A stretch of 64,000 nucleotides of DNA from Symbiodinium natans (GCA_905221605.1 CAJNDS010000557.1:1726738-1790737), one strand, 5' to 3'. Positions 43,391 to 54,082 are shown, counted from the stretch's first letter. Translations and numbers: made by a program. Notes: generated by a model from the sequence alone, not told the origin.

Positions 43391-44273
43391 CTAAACTCTA
43401 AACCCTAAACCCTGAACCCCAAAGGCCACAAACCCTGAACCCCGACACCCTCAACTTGCAGGCGCCCCTGTCCCCGCTGCTATCACAGGACATCCCGACC
43501 CGAAACCCTAAACCCTAAGCCCTACACCCTAAGCCTAAACCCTAAGCCCCAAGCCCTAAACCCTAAACCCTAAACCCTAAGCCCTAAACCCTTCCCCCCT
43601 CCCCCCACCCCATCGAACTGGTCTTTCCCTGGGCTGGTTTGGGGCTGAGCACAAGTCTTGGAATCCCACACGCGACCACAACCCTAAACCCTAAACCCTA
43701 AACCCTAAACCCTAAACCCCGATATAAACCCACTTAAACGAACCACAAGACCGAAGTCCTAAGCCAGCCTAGACCCCAAAGAGTTTAGGGTTCAGGGTTC
43801 AGGGTCCGGGTTCAGGGTTCAGGGTTCAGGGTTTAGGGTTTAGGCCCCCCCGGTTTAGGGTTTTGGGTTTAGGGTTTTGGGTTCCATAAAGCCATGCAAG
43901 CTCCTTAGGGTTTAGGGTTGCAAGGGTTTAGCGTTTAGGATCAAACTTAGCCTAGGTAGTAGTGAATTGTCAGGCAACATATTTTGCCGACTGCGTTCGT
44001 GATTGGGTCTTACGGAGACTAGTGCCAAGTAGGGGCGTAACCCAAAGCCCTACAAACCCTGCAGACCCCACAAACCCCATAAACTTCATAAACCCCATAA
44101 AGCCTAGACACCCCAAACTCCAACCCCAAGCCCCAAACCCTCAACCCCAAACCCTAGACCCTAGACCCTAAACCCCAAACCCTAAGCCACAAACCCCAAA
44201 CCCCAAACCCTAAACCCCAAACCCTAAACCCCAAACCCCAAACCCTAAACCCTAAACCCTAAACCCCAAACCA

Positions 44274-44381
44274 TGCCTCATCCGGATCGTCCTCCTTGGG
44301 TCGGGCCGCAGCTGCTTTGGACCCTCAGCCTTGGGCTGTGACATGGGCAGCGCACTTCGGACACCCGGTGGCGTTTGCTAG
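44274..44381 (+). CDS. Possible exon, unknown
   Basis: Reads CLIRIVLLGSGRSCFGPSAL and remains open to the heptamer. Unrecognised; the other frames are weaker. Confidence 0.3.
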   Translation, partial: CLIRIVLLGSGRSCFGPSALGCDMGSALRTPGGVC

Positions 44382-44716
44382 GGTTTAGGGTGTTTAGGGT
44401 GTTTAGGGTGCTTAGGGTGCTTAGGGTGTTTAGGGTGTTTAGGCTTTGAGGGCTTAGGGTTTAGGATTTGAGGGTTTAAGGGTTTTGAGGGTTTGAAGGT
44501 GTGAGGATGCGAGGGTGTGACGGTTTGAGGGTTTGAGTCTAAGGGTGTGAGGGGGGTTTGAGGGTTTGAGGGTTTTAGAGTTTAGGGGTTTGAGGGCTTG
44601 AGGGTTTGAGCGTTTTAGGGTTTGAGGGTTTAGGGAATTTTGGGGGGGATGTACAGGTGTTTAGGGCAAGGGTTTGTCCCTGTGGCTCGGGGAGTTCAAG
44701 GTGCCAGGGTCCGGCC

Positions 44717-44820
44717 TTAGGGTTTAGGGTTTAGGGTTTAGGGTTTAGGGTTTAGGGTTTAGGGTTTAGGGTTTAGGGTTTAGGGTTTAGGGTTTAGGGT
44801 TTAGGGTTTAGGGTTTAGGG
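44717..44820 (+). repeat. TTTAGGG array, about 15 units
   Basis: Perfect G-strand run. Confidence 0.95.
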
Positions 44821-45100
44821 GCCCTGAAATCCAGGCCCGGTGTCTTCAGAAACCACAGCTGAACCCTGAAAGGGGCGGGGGAAAGTCTTTTCTGTGGGCC
44901 TTCCACGCCTAAGCCCTAAACCCTAGCCCTAAACCCTAAACCCTATTGGAGAGGATCCCTCCAGTGGCTTCATATGCTCCTCCGAAGCTTCCCAAAACCC
45001 TTGGCACCCCTCAGAGCCCGATGTCTCTAGGGGTTGGGGTTTAGGGTTTAGGGTTTCGGGTTTAGGGCTCGGGTTTAGGGCGAGGGTTTAGGGCTAGGGC

Positions 45101-45205
45101 TTCCCCAAGAAAAAGAAAGAGGAAGCGAAGCTCCAAAGAGCCACTCAGGTCGCTGCGGAAGTGCTGTTCATTCTTGATCCTCGGGCGTTCTTGGCAGTCT
45201 GGTAG
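45101..45205 (+). CDS. Exon with Lys/Glu-rich start, unknown
   Basis: Reads FPKKKKEEAKLQRATQVAAE, then VLFILDPRAFLAVW, to a TAG (45203-45205). The reading may be cut earlier by a splice at TTGGCAG/TCTGG. Confidence 0.45.
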   Translation, partial: FPKKKKEEAKLQRATQVAAEVLFILDPRAFLAVW

Positions 45206-45393
45206 TTCTTGTGGTTAAACCCGGTCCCGAAACCCTCCACCCTGAATCCCTGAGCCCCTTGAAACCCTCAACGCTGAATTCTAAACCCTAAACCCTAAAC
45301 TAAACCTCTAACCCCTAACCCCTAAACCCTAAACCCTAATCCCTAAACCCTAAACCCTAAACCCTAAACCCTAAACCCTAAACCTGCCCTTAG

Positions 45394-45960
45394 ATCCTTG
45401 TATTCCTATCCGACGAAGAGCGGATCCGAGGGTCCCAATGGCAGCCCCAGCGGAAGCGCCTGCCGATCTGGAAGGTCAAGTACTCAGCCCAAAAAGCGCA
45501 AAGGTTGGGGGTTTAGGGTTTAGGGTTTAGGATTCAGGGTTCAGGGTTTAGGGTTCAGGGTTCAGGGTTCAGGATTCGGGTTTAGACTTGAAAAGCTTTC
45601 CGTGTTGGGCCTGCGGGCTTTCGCCCTTGCAGACCTTTGCAGGACCAGACTGACAGGAGCAAGAAGAACCCCTATAAGGGGGAACATCCCAAGTTTAGGG
45701 TCAGAAGATCTTAAAATCTTTGAGCTTCAGCTTGGTCTTGGAGTGCTTGGGTTGAAGCGACTTCGGGCCTTTTGTGGAGTTCAGGGGGGTATGGAGAATA
45801 GCAGCGAGTTCCCCCAAACCTTAAGCGCTTGACCCCCATGCCGATACACCTGAAGCCCTATAAACCTCCCAATTTCAACGTTGATGATCATGTGCGAGAT
45901 GCCGCCTTCATGGCAAAATCCCCCCGCCTTGACCTGAGTCTGAACGGAATATTCCCCTAA
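45394..45960 (+). CDS. Three exons of an unknown gene
   Basis: 45394-45503 follows CCTTAG and reads LVFLSDEERIRGSQWQPQRK, then RLPIWKVKYSAQKAQ, to a GTTGGG donor. With acceptor CCTTGCAG at 45632 the frame continues RPLQDQTDRSKKNP. 45871-45960 reads NFNVDDHVRDAAFMAKSPRL, then DLSLNGIFP, to a TAA (45958-45960). Between the last two is a family B element end (GGGGGAACATCCCAA). The first join keeps frame; the second was not solved. Confidence 0.5.
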
Positions 45961-46347
45961 ACTCTAGACCCTATAGACCCTAGACCCGAAAAGCTCCCAA
46001 ATCCCTTCCTCTGTCAGGCGCCAAGGAAAGTGGTGGGGCGGCGCCGGCAGCGCCGTCAGGACTTGGGTTCTACCAGGGTCTAGGCTTGATGGGTTTAGGG
46101 TTTAGGGTTTAGCATTTATTGCTTAGGGTTTGTGTCCAATTCGCGCCCTGCACGCTTAGGGTTTGAGAGTTTGAGGGCTTAGAGTTTCGGTTGGTTCGGG
46201 TGAGGCTTTAGTGTTTCGTGTTGTAGGATGTTGCTTCAACTTTCTTGGCGCTTTGTGGGAGGGGTGCTGCATGCGCGTTGCGCATACCCTTCATCCTAAA
46301 CTAAACCCGAAGCCCTAAACCCTAAAGTCGTTTTGGGGGTTTGGGGC

Positions 46348-46512
46348 GTACGCTTCATAAGGGAAGGAGACGACTGCAGGGGTCGATCAACTCCCACGAA
46401 AAATGCGGGCTTGGGGCTGCCCCAGGCTTCATGGGCACCTGGCTGCAGACACAGCACGCTTGCATCTGACACAGACAGCCCCCAGGAGTTGCGGCAGCAG
46501 ATACCCGCATGA
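46348..46512 (+). CDS. Terminal exon, unknown
   Basis: Reads VRFIREGDDCRGRSTPTKNA, then STLASDTDSPQELRQQIPA, to a TGA (46510-46512). Confidence 0.4.
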   Translation, partial: VRFIREGDDCRGRSTPTKNAGLGLPQASWAPGCRHSTLASDTDSPQELRQQIPA

Positions 46513-47052
46513 TCCTCAAAGCAGCTGGCCTGCCTACAGACGTTCGTGCCTTTAAGCCCTGAACCTCTACACCCCTAAACCGCCAAACCCCCCTACACTG
46601 CTACCTAAACCGCCCCGAAACCTCTAAAGCCCTACAACTCCAAACTCCGAAGCCCCTACGCCCGTAATCTTTAAACCCCCAAGCCACTACTCCCAAAACC
46701 ATAAACCCCCTAAACCCTAAACCCTAAACCCTAAACCCTTAAACCCTAAACCCTAAACCCTAAACCCTAAACCCTAAACCCTAAACCCATGCATCATGTA
46801 TATCGACTTCCCCAAACACTAGGCCCCTAAATGTGCAGGGGCATTCGAGCCACAGTTCCCTGAAAAGAGGTGATTCAGGGTGTAGGAGTAGGGTTCAGGG
46901 TTTAGGGTTTATATGGGGTTTAGGGGTTGGTTTTTTCGCAGTTAGAGTTCAGTGTTTAGAGTTTGGGGTGGTGGAAGCCTGGTTTAAATTGTTGTTCAGA
47001 ACCAGGCACCCAGACGCCCTGTACGTCGACAGCCCACCCTAAACCCTAAACC

Positions 47053-47325
47053 CTAAACCCTCAACCCTACATCCCAGAAGCGCCGGCCTAGACCATAAAG
47101 CCGCTTCGTGTTCAACGTGCAGGACAGTTGCCGGCAGGTAGTTTCCTTTAAGTAGGGTGTACATGTGGGCCTTTTTGTTGCATAAGCTACATCAGGCTTA
47201 TAGAATCTGAACACAATCAGCTGTCCCCAACAATGGGGCCCCTTCCTCGCTGCAGGTTTCAGGAGAATACGACCTTGATGACCTGCAAGGCTCGTCTTTC
47301 TGCCCTTTTGTGGGCTGAGATTCAT
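47053..47325 (-). CDS. Possible minus-strand gene, 90 aa, basic
   Basis: An ATG-initiated frame on the minus strand reads KGRKTSLAGHQGRILLKPAA and PHCWGQLIVFRFYKPDVAY. It is basic and free of heptamer-derived peptides until its last few residues. The plus strand is poor over most of the stretch. It would be one of few minus-strand genes here. Confidence 0.3.
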   Translation of the reverse strand: MNLSPQKGRKTSLAGHQGRILLKPAARKGPHCWGQLIVFRFYKPDVAYATKRPTCTPYLKETTCRQLSCTLNTKRLYGLGRRFWDVGLRV

Positions 47326-47640
47326 CTTTAGGGCCCCCCAAACTCCACCTCGAGGCTTCAGGGTTCAGAGCGTAGGTAGAGGGTGTAGGGGTTAGGGTTT
47401 AGGGTTTGGAGTTCGTTGCTGCAGTTGAAGATCTGTTCGGATCGGTAGCATTGTGGATCAGTGGATAAGATTTCCGGGGGGTCGGGATGGCAGGGGGAGG
47501 GAGCGAACGCATCGCTGCTGCATGCGCACTGACGTTGTGCTTCAGCTTGGCCCACCCAACCCCGAAACCTTCTAGATCCCTATAAGCCCTATAAGCCCCA
47601 AAAACCCTATAGATACTATAGATCCCATTCCTTTCTGAAG

Positions 47641-47737
47641 AATGCGAAACCATCAGCCGCTCAAGTGCCCCAGCTGGGGCAACGCAGCCTTGCAGACGTG
47701 GGGTCCCTCCATCTCATTCCTCAACCCAGCAGTACAG
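47641..47737 (+). CDS. Probable exon, unknown
   Basis: Follows CTGAAG and reads PSAAQVPQLGQRSLADVGSL, then HLIPQPSST, before the heptamer. Confidence 0.4.
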
Positions 47738-47840
47738 GGTTTAGGGTTCCATAAACCCTACACCCCAAACCCCAAACCCGAAGCTCTAAACCTTCCTCTA
47801 GGGTTCTGGTTTTGGGTGCGCTTAGTCCCCAAACCCTAAG

Positions 47841-48641
47841 CGGAGGCACATACACATTCGACAAAGCCAGCTGCATGTTGAGCGCCAAAGATGCGCCTTG
47901 GCTGAAGAGACTGCCAGAAGCCGAAACCTTTGTAAAAACTGAACCGAAGTAAAGCTTAGGCCATGCCAAGACCTGCTATGCTCCGACTTAGGCAGCAGTT
48001 TTTTAGAGAATTTGAAGTTCGATTGAGCTGATGTTTTTGATGGCGCCAAGGAGGGCTCTGATGCGGCGATTAGCATAGGGCCCTTCATCTTTGGGCCCAT
48101 ACAGGACAAGCCCTTGCCCGAGGTCGAGGGCATCTTGGCTGTCAAGAACCCTAAACCCCTAAACCCTAAACCCTAAACCCTAAACCCTAAACCCTAAACC
48201 CTAAACCCTAAACCCTAAACCCTAAACCCTAAACCCTAAACCCTAAACCCTCACCCCCTAAACCCTAAACCCTAAACCCTCACCCCCTAAACCCTAAACC
48301 CTAAACCACTAAGCCCTAAACCCTAAAAACCCTGAACCACCTCAGGGTGCATTTGCCCCTCAGCTCGGGTTAAGAAACCCCTCAACCCAGGGCTAAGCTT
48401 GCTGGTTCTTAGTAGGGAATGAGGGTACCCCATATCCCCCTACAATTGCCCTGTTAAGGGATTATGTACCTATAGTTCCCCCATTCCCTGCGAAGAAGGG
48501 GGGTCAGGGAAACTTGCCTGTTCCACTGCCGGCAAGAGTCTTGCAAGGCTACGAGAAGCTCCGGCAGCTCTGTGCAAGCTCGCGGCTCGGCCCGCAAGCC
48601 AACCACCTCGTTTTTCACCACGCCATGCGCGAATATTCAAG
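47841..48641 (+). CDS. Three exons of an unknown gene
   Basis: 47841-47948 (after CCTAAG) reads TYTFDKASCMLSAKDAPWLK, then RLPEAETFVKTE, to a GTAAAG donor. 48030-48146 reads GAKEGSDAAISIGPFIFGPI, then QDKPLPEVEGILAV. 48508-48641 (after GTCAG) reads LPVPLPARVLQGYEKLRQLC, then GPQANHLVFHHAMREYS, to a CAAG/GTGTCC donor. The intron before the last exon contains a CCCTAAA array and a complete family D introner. Protein not recognised. Confidence 0.5.
48148..48250 (-). repeat. CCCTAAA array, about 13 units
   Basis: C-strand run in the intron between the second and third exons of the unknown gene at 47.8-48.6 kb. Confidence 0.95.
48406..48497. mobile_element. Introner-like element, family D (copy 2)
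   Basis: A 92-base element with a 20-base terminal inverted repeat matching at 17 positions (TTCTTAGTAGGGAATGAGGG versus the complement of CCCCCATTCCCTGCGAAGAA). It lies ten bases before the exon starting at 48508. The same order of blocks is at 16440-16530. Confidence 0.85.
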
Positions 48642-49180
48642 GTGTCCTCTCTGACCAGCTCTGAACTGATGGTCCCTCAAGGCCCTAAAGTCCGCAACGC
48701 CGCAATCTGTAGGGCGAACGTTAAGAATGCTGCATAGCGGAGGACTGAGTTCATCTGCAACTCTGAGATCATGGCAGAGATTCTTGGGCGTTCTTAAGAG
48801 GTCCAGTCTTGGGTTCAGGGGTGGAGGGGTTTTGATAGAGATGCATTGGAGTCTTTTATTTACATATATGTATTTGTATTTGTATGTGTATGTGTATGTG
48901 TATATGCTCAAGAACTTCTCGGACTCTGGGATTCACGTTTTGGTCTTTCAGTTTGGGGCCCAGCTCCGTTGCGTACCTTACATTTCGGGTCCTGGAGCAG
49001 AAGCAGCGGCCGTAGCAGGCAGCACTTGATTCGTTGTGCGGTTCCTGGGTGCCTTGTCTCCATGTTCAGGTAACCAGCGGCTGTATGTGGCTCCAGTACC
49101 AGCGCTACAAATGCCCTGGCACACGTAGCACTTGTGGAGGCATGCTTCATGGACTCGACACCAGGCCAAGAGAGACTTGT
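48615..49180. other. Region upstream of the J-domain gene
   Basis: Holds a minus-strand open segment to 48911 (LDLLRTPKNLCHDLRVADEL), a plus-strand open segment from 48727, and a TATGTG/TATTTG microsatellite at 48865-48905. None is convincing. It may contain the 5' region of the J-domain gene. Confidence 0.4.
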
Positions 49181-49182
49181 CC

Positions 49183-50268
49183 ATGCCGTCCCTCTATGAG
49201 GCCCTGCGAGTGAGCAACTCTGCTGCAGAGGGAGAATTGCGTTCTGCTTACCGGCGACAGGCGCTGGCAACCCACCCGGACAAGGGAGGCACGCCAGAGG
49301 CTTTCAGGCTTGTGGTCGCTGCTTTTGAGACCCTCACGGATCCAGTGCGTCGGGCAGCATATGACCAGCAGTTGGCACGCAAAGCCGCGTTGGAGATACG
49401 GCGAGGCGACATGAATGGCCACAGCCAGGGTTCCAAGCCGACAAAGAGGCCAAGGGACCAAGGCGAACGGAGGGAACCAAAGAAGGCAAGGGGCAATGAC
49501 GTGCGGGCGGCGGACAATGCAGCGGAGAGCGCTCCTGGAGCTGAGCGAACTCCTCAAGACACCGGCCACAAAACAGGCACGGAGAAGCTGCCAGAGAAGC
49601 CACCGCAGGATGGCCGAGGCTTTGCACTTCTGGTTCAAGAGCTGCTTGGGTTATCGCAACGAGCACTTCGGGCCCGCGTCAAGCGCATGTCGGAGGAGTT
49701 CTTGCGAGGTCTGCTGGAAGCCCTGGAGTGCTACGAGAAGGGTGCAGCGCAAGTAGCCGGCGCGTGCAGTTCTGATAGCAGCACACAGGCATCTGACAGC
49801 GAAGCAGAAGCATCTGAGGAAGCGGAGCCCATGCTGGCCATCTGCCATGTACCTTCAGGCGCGCCTGAAGACGATGGTGAGGATGCGAACGAGGGAGCCG
49901 TGGGTGACAAGAGCAAAGAGCAAGGCAGTGAGACAAAGCTTCTGCGGGGCATCTGTAGGATCAAGAGGGACCGTTCTTATCAGGCAAGTGTGGGTTTCAA
50001 AGGTGTTGGGGCATACTCGCAAAGGAGTGTGGATCTGGACAAAATCATCGACATGCATATCAGCATGGTACGAATGCGACAGCGTTTCTACGAGCACTTG
50101 GCTGCTGGCCAGGGCTTCAAAGAGGCCCTCAGTGATGCGGTCGCTGAGATGCATTCTGCCAGGGCCTCTTCAATGTCTCCCGCTATCCTTTTGCGTTTCC
50201 GCTATAGCCGCACGACCAAGAGCGTGCCCGCCCCGGACCTCCGCTGCAAAGCATTGCCTCTTGGTTGA
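49183..50268 (+). CDS. J-domain (DnaJ/HSP40-type) protein with a C-terminal possible DNA-binding domain
   Basis: The intronless frame of 361 aa starts at the only in-frame ATG. Residues 3-67 form a J domain with the HPD motif at 31-33, which stimulates Hsp70 ATPase activity. A basic Lys/Arg-rich linker with nuclear-localisation character follows, then a helical part and a Ser/Glu-rich acidic stretch (SDSSTQASDSEAEASEEAEP). Residues about 253-325 contain CRIKRDRSYQASVGFKGVG, then LDKIIDMHISMVRMRQRF, resembling the AP2/integrase-type fold in protist regulators; this comparison is from memory. No Gly/Phe-rich or zinc-finger region is seen, so it is a type III J protein. The lack of introns among intron-rich neighbours suggests retroposition. 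Confidence 0.82.
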   Translation: MPSLYEALRVSNSAAEGELRSAYRRQALATHPDKGGTPEAFRLVVAAFETLTDPVRRAAYDQQLARKAALEIRRGDMNGHSQGSKPTKRPRDQGERREPKKARGNDVRAADNAAESAPGAERTPQDTGHKTGTEKLPEKPPQDGRGFALLVQELLGLSQRALRARVKRMSEEFLRGLLEALECYEKGAAQVAGACSSDSSTQASDSEAEASEEAEPMLAICHVPSGAPEDDGEDANEGAVGDKSKEQGSETKLLRGICRIKRDRSYQASVGFKGVGAYSQRSVDLDKIIDMHISMVRMRQRFYEHLAAGQGFKEALSDAVAEMHSARASSMSPAILLRFRYSRTTKSVPAPDLRCKALPLG

Positions 50269-50294
50269 CGTTGGAAAGAGTTCTTTGCCAAAGA

Positions 50295-50877
50295 TGAAAA
50301 CTCTTCAGAAGCGGTTGCCATGAGTTCCATCAACAAGCTAGGTTCAAGAACCAGGGCATTCCGGACCAATTCCAGCACCGCGAGTTTGAATCCGTTATGA
50401 CGTCGGAAGAAGCAAACTTGGAGATGCTGCAGAGCCTGATGAAGCACGGAGTCATAATCATGGACAACGTGACACCAGCCGAGGATGCCAGCGTGCTCTT
50501 GCACTTCGCGAACCAGTGCTTGGGAGGAATGCATCCAGAAGAAGGAGTCGGCAAAGAGTGTCAGCTATGCTCAGACCGTCCGGCTGAACAATCACACCGA
50601 TCAGTCGGTGGCAGCACACGGCGTCCCAGCCCTTCTCTTGGTCGTCAACTATGTCCATGGGACAGGTTGTAACACCCTCGTGGACGGCTACGCCGTGGCG
50701 GAGGCCCTGCGAGAACGCGACCCCGCTGCCTTCAAGCTCCTGTCCACGTATGGCAACTGCCAGGAGAGGGACTTCATCAGGTCCAGAGTGGACTCAGCGC
50801 AGGAGGGGACCCAAACAATGCTGATCAGTACCGGCTGGCCTGGAGGTCCCAGGCCTTCGGGACTGCGTCCATGCTGA
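50295..50877 (+). pseudogene. Truncated TauD/gamma-butyrobetaine-hydroxylase-type dioxygenase fragment
   Basis: The frame from 50295 reads HREFESVMTSEEANLEMLQS, then LMKHGVIIMDNVTPAEDASV, as at the start of the TauD fold. After about 50540 homology continues in the next frame as SVSYAQTVRLNNHTDQSVAA, then VDGYAVAEALRERDPAAFKL. The HTD is the iron-binding His-x-Asp of Fe(II)/2-oxoglutarate oxygenases. After STGWP the similarity stops, and the distal iron-binding His and the arginine for 2-oxoglutarate are missing. The frame change plus truncation indicate a decayed or incompletely copied gene. It follows the J-domain gene by 26 bases. Confidence 0.7.
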
Positions 50878-51058
50878 GCTCTACCTCAAAGATGGAAAGC
50901 TCTGCAACGGCCCGCTCCGAAAGGAGCTCGCTTTGGCCAAGAAGGATTTCAAGGAGCTGTCCGCCATCCAGCGCCAGAAGGGCGACGGGGCCCTGGAAGC
51001 TGAGGTCCAACGGAGGGAGCTGGATGCCATGACCGCCTTCTTTGTGGCCGGTGTGTAG
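50848..51058 (+). CDS. Open reading segment, unknown C-terminus
   Basis: A third frame opens where the dioxygenase similarity ends. It reads AELYLKDGKLCNGPLRKELA, then LAKKDFKELSAIQRQKGDGA, then ELDMATAFF-like residues, to a TAG (51056-51058). It is charged and helical, of clearly protein-like composition. It may be the tail of another gene joined to the dioxygenase copy, or the true end of a chimeric retrocopy. Confidence 0.4.
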
Positions 51059-51059
51059 G

Positions 51060-53200
51060 GTGTTGGAGCCATATGGTTCTGGGCATGAAAACACATCTCT
51101 GCTCTATCCGGCCTTGTGCTACACTGCAGGAACACAATAAACTGTGCTGTGCTTACTAGGTTCAGATGGTGCAATGTGTGATTCTGCAGCGCAGACCATA
51201 GGGGGATGAGTCAAAAGAGGCTTGGAACGGGGGCAGGAAGAGCTCCTGCAGCGAAGTCTTCGAGCCACCAGGGCGATTTCGCAAAATGTGGCGTCGGGTG
51301 CAAGATTTCGGAGGTAGGTGTAGGTTTCTGGGCTAACTTAGAGCATCGACGAGTCGTTGCTGCGGATCTTGTACATCTATGCATATGTGTCTGTATGTCT
51401 GTATGTATGTATGCATGCATGCATGCATGAATGTGTGCGCGTTTGTGACGAAGACGACCCTGCGCCCTTGAGCCCTGAAGCCCAGACCAATGCGACATGC
51501 GAAGGATCCAGAAGGACACGAACGACGGTGCACTGTTTGTTCTTCCCTCTCAACTGAATGGGGCGGAATATCCGTCACACAGTAGCGCAGCTCGGCAAGA
51601 ACTGGAGGTTTGGGATTCAGGCGTTTAGGGCTTTCGGTTTAGGAGATTTTGGGTTTTTAGGGTTCGCATGCTGGCCACATGCAAGGTGGTGACCAGGGTC
51701 GTGGACTACAAGCGTCTTGTCAGCAGACCGCGAAACCCTACCTCCAGCTTCTCCCCAAGCCCCCTAAGCCCCCTAGACCCCGAGATTTAAGCCCTAAACC
51801 CTAAACCCCCAAATCCCTAGAGGCTGCACTGCAACGGAAAACCCAAGGTATGACAATACTGGTGGTCCCAGAGGCCGCCTTCTAAGTGCAGGGGGGGGGG
51901 TCAAGGCTAAGGATTATAGGGCTTGAGGAGTTTAGGGTCCAGGGCTTAGGGTGTAGGACTGTTTAGAGTTGTGTAGGGGTGAGGACATGATTGTAGGGTT
52001 GTTTTGGGCTTCAAGAATGCCCTAAACCCTAACCCCTGAACCTAAACCGGGTTTCAGAGGTTGTTCTGGTGTTCAGACTCTTGAGTTGCGGATAGAAGTC
52101 AGAAAGTTCGAGGGCTTGGGACGAGGGTGCAGGTTTGGGGTTTAGGAGGAAAACCAGGTTTATGGCTTCGAGTTTTGGGGTTCAGGATTTAGGGTTTTTG
52201 GGAACCCTAAGCCCTAAGCCCTAAACCCTAAGCCCAAAACCAGGGAAGGGGAGGGGGCGGGGGGAGAGAGGCGGGGGAGAGGGTCTCCGAGGGTGTTGGG
52301 AACCCTAAATGCCGAAGCCCAGCTCTAAACCCTAAACCCTGATCTACACACAAAACCCCTAAACCCTAAACCCTAAACCCTAAACCCTAAACCCTAAACC
52401 CTAAACCCTAAACCCTAAACCAACATGAGCCCTGAAGTCCCGAAAGCTCCCCAACTCAAACACTGAACGCTACCCCCTCGACCCCAGAAGCCCTTTCAAG
52501 CTCTAAACAACCCTAGACCCTAGACCCTAGACCCTAACCCCCAAACCCTAAACCCTAACCCCCTACCCCTGAACCCTAATCCCTAGTTTCACAGGACAGT
52601 TGGCCTGCCATCCCGCTGCTGCCCAGCCGCCTGTCCCGGATTTAGGGTTGTCAGGGCTTAGAGGGTTTAGGGTTTAGGGTTTAGGGTTTAGGAGTTTAGG
52701 GTTTAGGATTTAGGGTTTAGGATTTAGGGTTTAGGGTTTAGGGTCTAGGGTTTAGGGGTTTAGGGGTTTAGGGTTTAGGGTTTAGGGTTTAGGGTTTAGG
52801 GTTTAGGGTTTAGGGGGACTTAGAGAGGGCTTCCAGGGCGTATAGGGCTTAGCGCGTAGGGCTTAGCCGGCTTAGGGCTTACAGGGCAGGGCTGATAGGG
52901 TGATAGGGTTCTGGCCGTTTTTTTTCTCCGTGTTTTGGCTTTGTAAGGGTTTAGGGTTTAGGGTTTAGGGTTTGGGGTTTGGGGTTTGGGGTTTAGGGGT
53001 TTTGGGAGCTCATAGAGTTTCGGGATGGTGCGTAGTCCATAGGTGCTGCGCTGACCATGATAGGGATTTGGGTGTGTTAGCGTTAGGGTTCAGGGTTTAG
53101 GGCTTTTGTTGTATGTTGTGTTTTGTTTCGGATCCCAGTGCTTAAGAAGCCCGAAACACAAAACCCTTGCATCCTGACAAGTCATGCAAAGCAACATTCA
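51060..53200. other. Stretch mostly of telomere-variant sequence
   Basis: Contains a microsatellite, a possible short exon at 51668-51731 (MLATCKVVTRVVDYKRLVSR), a CCCTAAA array at 52356-52421 and G-strand variants at 52660-53000. No other coding island convinces. Confidence 0.5.
51390..51430 (+). repeat. TGTATG / CATG microsatellite
   Basis: Tandem TGTATG units grading into CATG units. Confidence 0.9.
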
Positions 53201-53201
53201 G

Positions 53202-53523
53202 GTTTGTCCTGGACAACGCTGCGCACGAGAAGCGAAAGGAAGGCATCAACGCCGTGGACGTGCCTCTGCCTAAGCCGCAGACCCTAAAACAGACCCTTAA
53301 TCCCCAACCCTAAACCCCGAACCCTGAGCCCCATGCCCCCTAAACCCTAGTTAACCCCGAAACCCCACACCCCAAACCATAAACCCTAAACCCTAAACCC
53401 TAAACGCCCTGCCAAAACCCCAAACCCTCAACCTGAAATTCCAAACCTTGAGTATCTAGACCAGGCCTCAGGTTATCAGAGGGAAGGGTTGAAGAGTTTC
53501 AAGTCTGAGGGAGGGTTTAGGGT

Positions 53524-53579
<56 letters not shown>

Positions 53580-53911
53580 TGAAGATGCCAGGGCTGCCAG
53601 AGCCCTGAAGCCCTTGCACCTTCCCCTGTTCCGCCTCATCCCCCACTCTGACATCTTTAGCTTGAGTTCTCTGCTTGCACCCGCAGCACAACAGGTTTAG
53701 GGTTTAGGGTTTGGGGTTTGGGGTTTGGGGTTTGGGGTTTGGGGTTTAGGGCTTACAGTTAGGGTTTGGGGCTTGGGGTTTGGGGTGTGGGGGGCCTCGA
53801 ACCCGAACTCTTCCTTGCGTGGCGCCCCTGAGGTGTTGGAAGCAGAGCCAAGGTGTGGCTGCAGGCTGCACAATGGCTACCTTGAGGCACGGGCTGTGAG
53901 CTGCATCATTA
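53202..53911 (+). CDS. Exon islands, unknown gene
   Basis: 53202-53280 follows CATTCAG and reads FVLDNAAHEKRKEGINAVDV. 53578-53694 reads LKPLHLPLFRLIPHSDIFSL, then SSLLAPAAQQ, ending CAACAG/GTTTAG, where the heptamer itself supplies the GT. 53833-53911 follows CCTGAG and reads GCRLHNGYLEARAVSCIIT. Same strand and spacing, unrecognised. Confidence 0.45.
53520..53578 (+). repeat. GGGTTGA variant block
   Basis: Eight tandem copies of a one-base variant (T to G at the third T) with no normal unit among them, directly before an exon. Confidence 0.9.
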
Positions 53912-53978
53912 CCCTAAACCCTAAATCCCAAACCCTAACCCTAAACCCTAAACCCCATTCATCATTCAAGGAGCTGAG

Positions 53979-54082
53979 GGAGGGACCCTTCTAAGGGCCC
54001 TTAGGTCTTTGGGGCTGAATTAGGGGCTACTTGGGTATATAGGGACGATACAAGGGTTATCTAGGGGATGAAGGGTCCCTCC
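53979..54082. mobile_element. MITE/introner-like element, family C
   Basis: A 104-base element with a perfect 13-base terminal inverted repeat (GGAGGGACCCTTC / GAAGGGTCCCTCC). It shares the AGGGACCCTT end with intron 62394-62518. No clear target duplication was seen. Confidence 0.8.

Noticed and set aside
49132-49182. Upstream extension of the J-domain protein
   Set aside because: The frame is open but has no ATG. The J domain starts immediately after the ATG at 49183.
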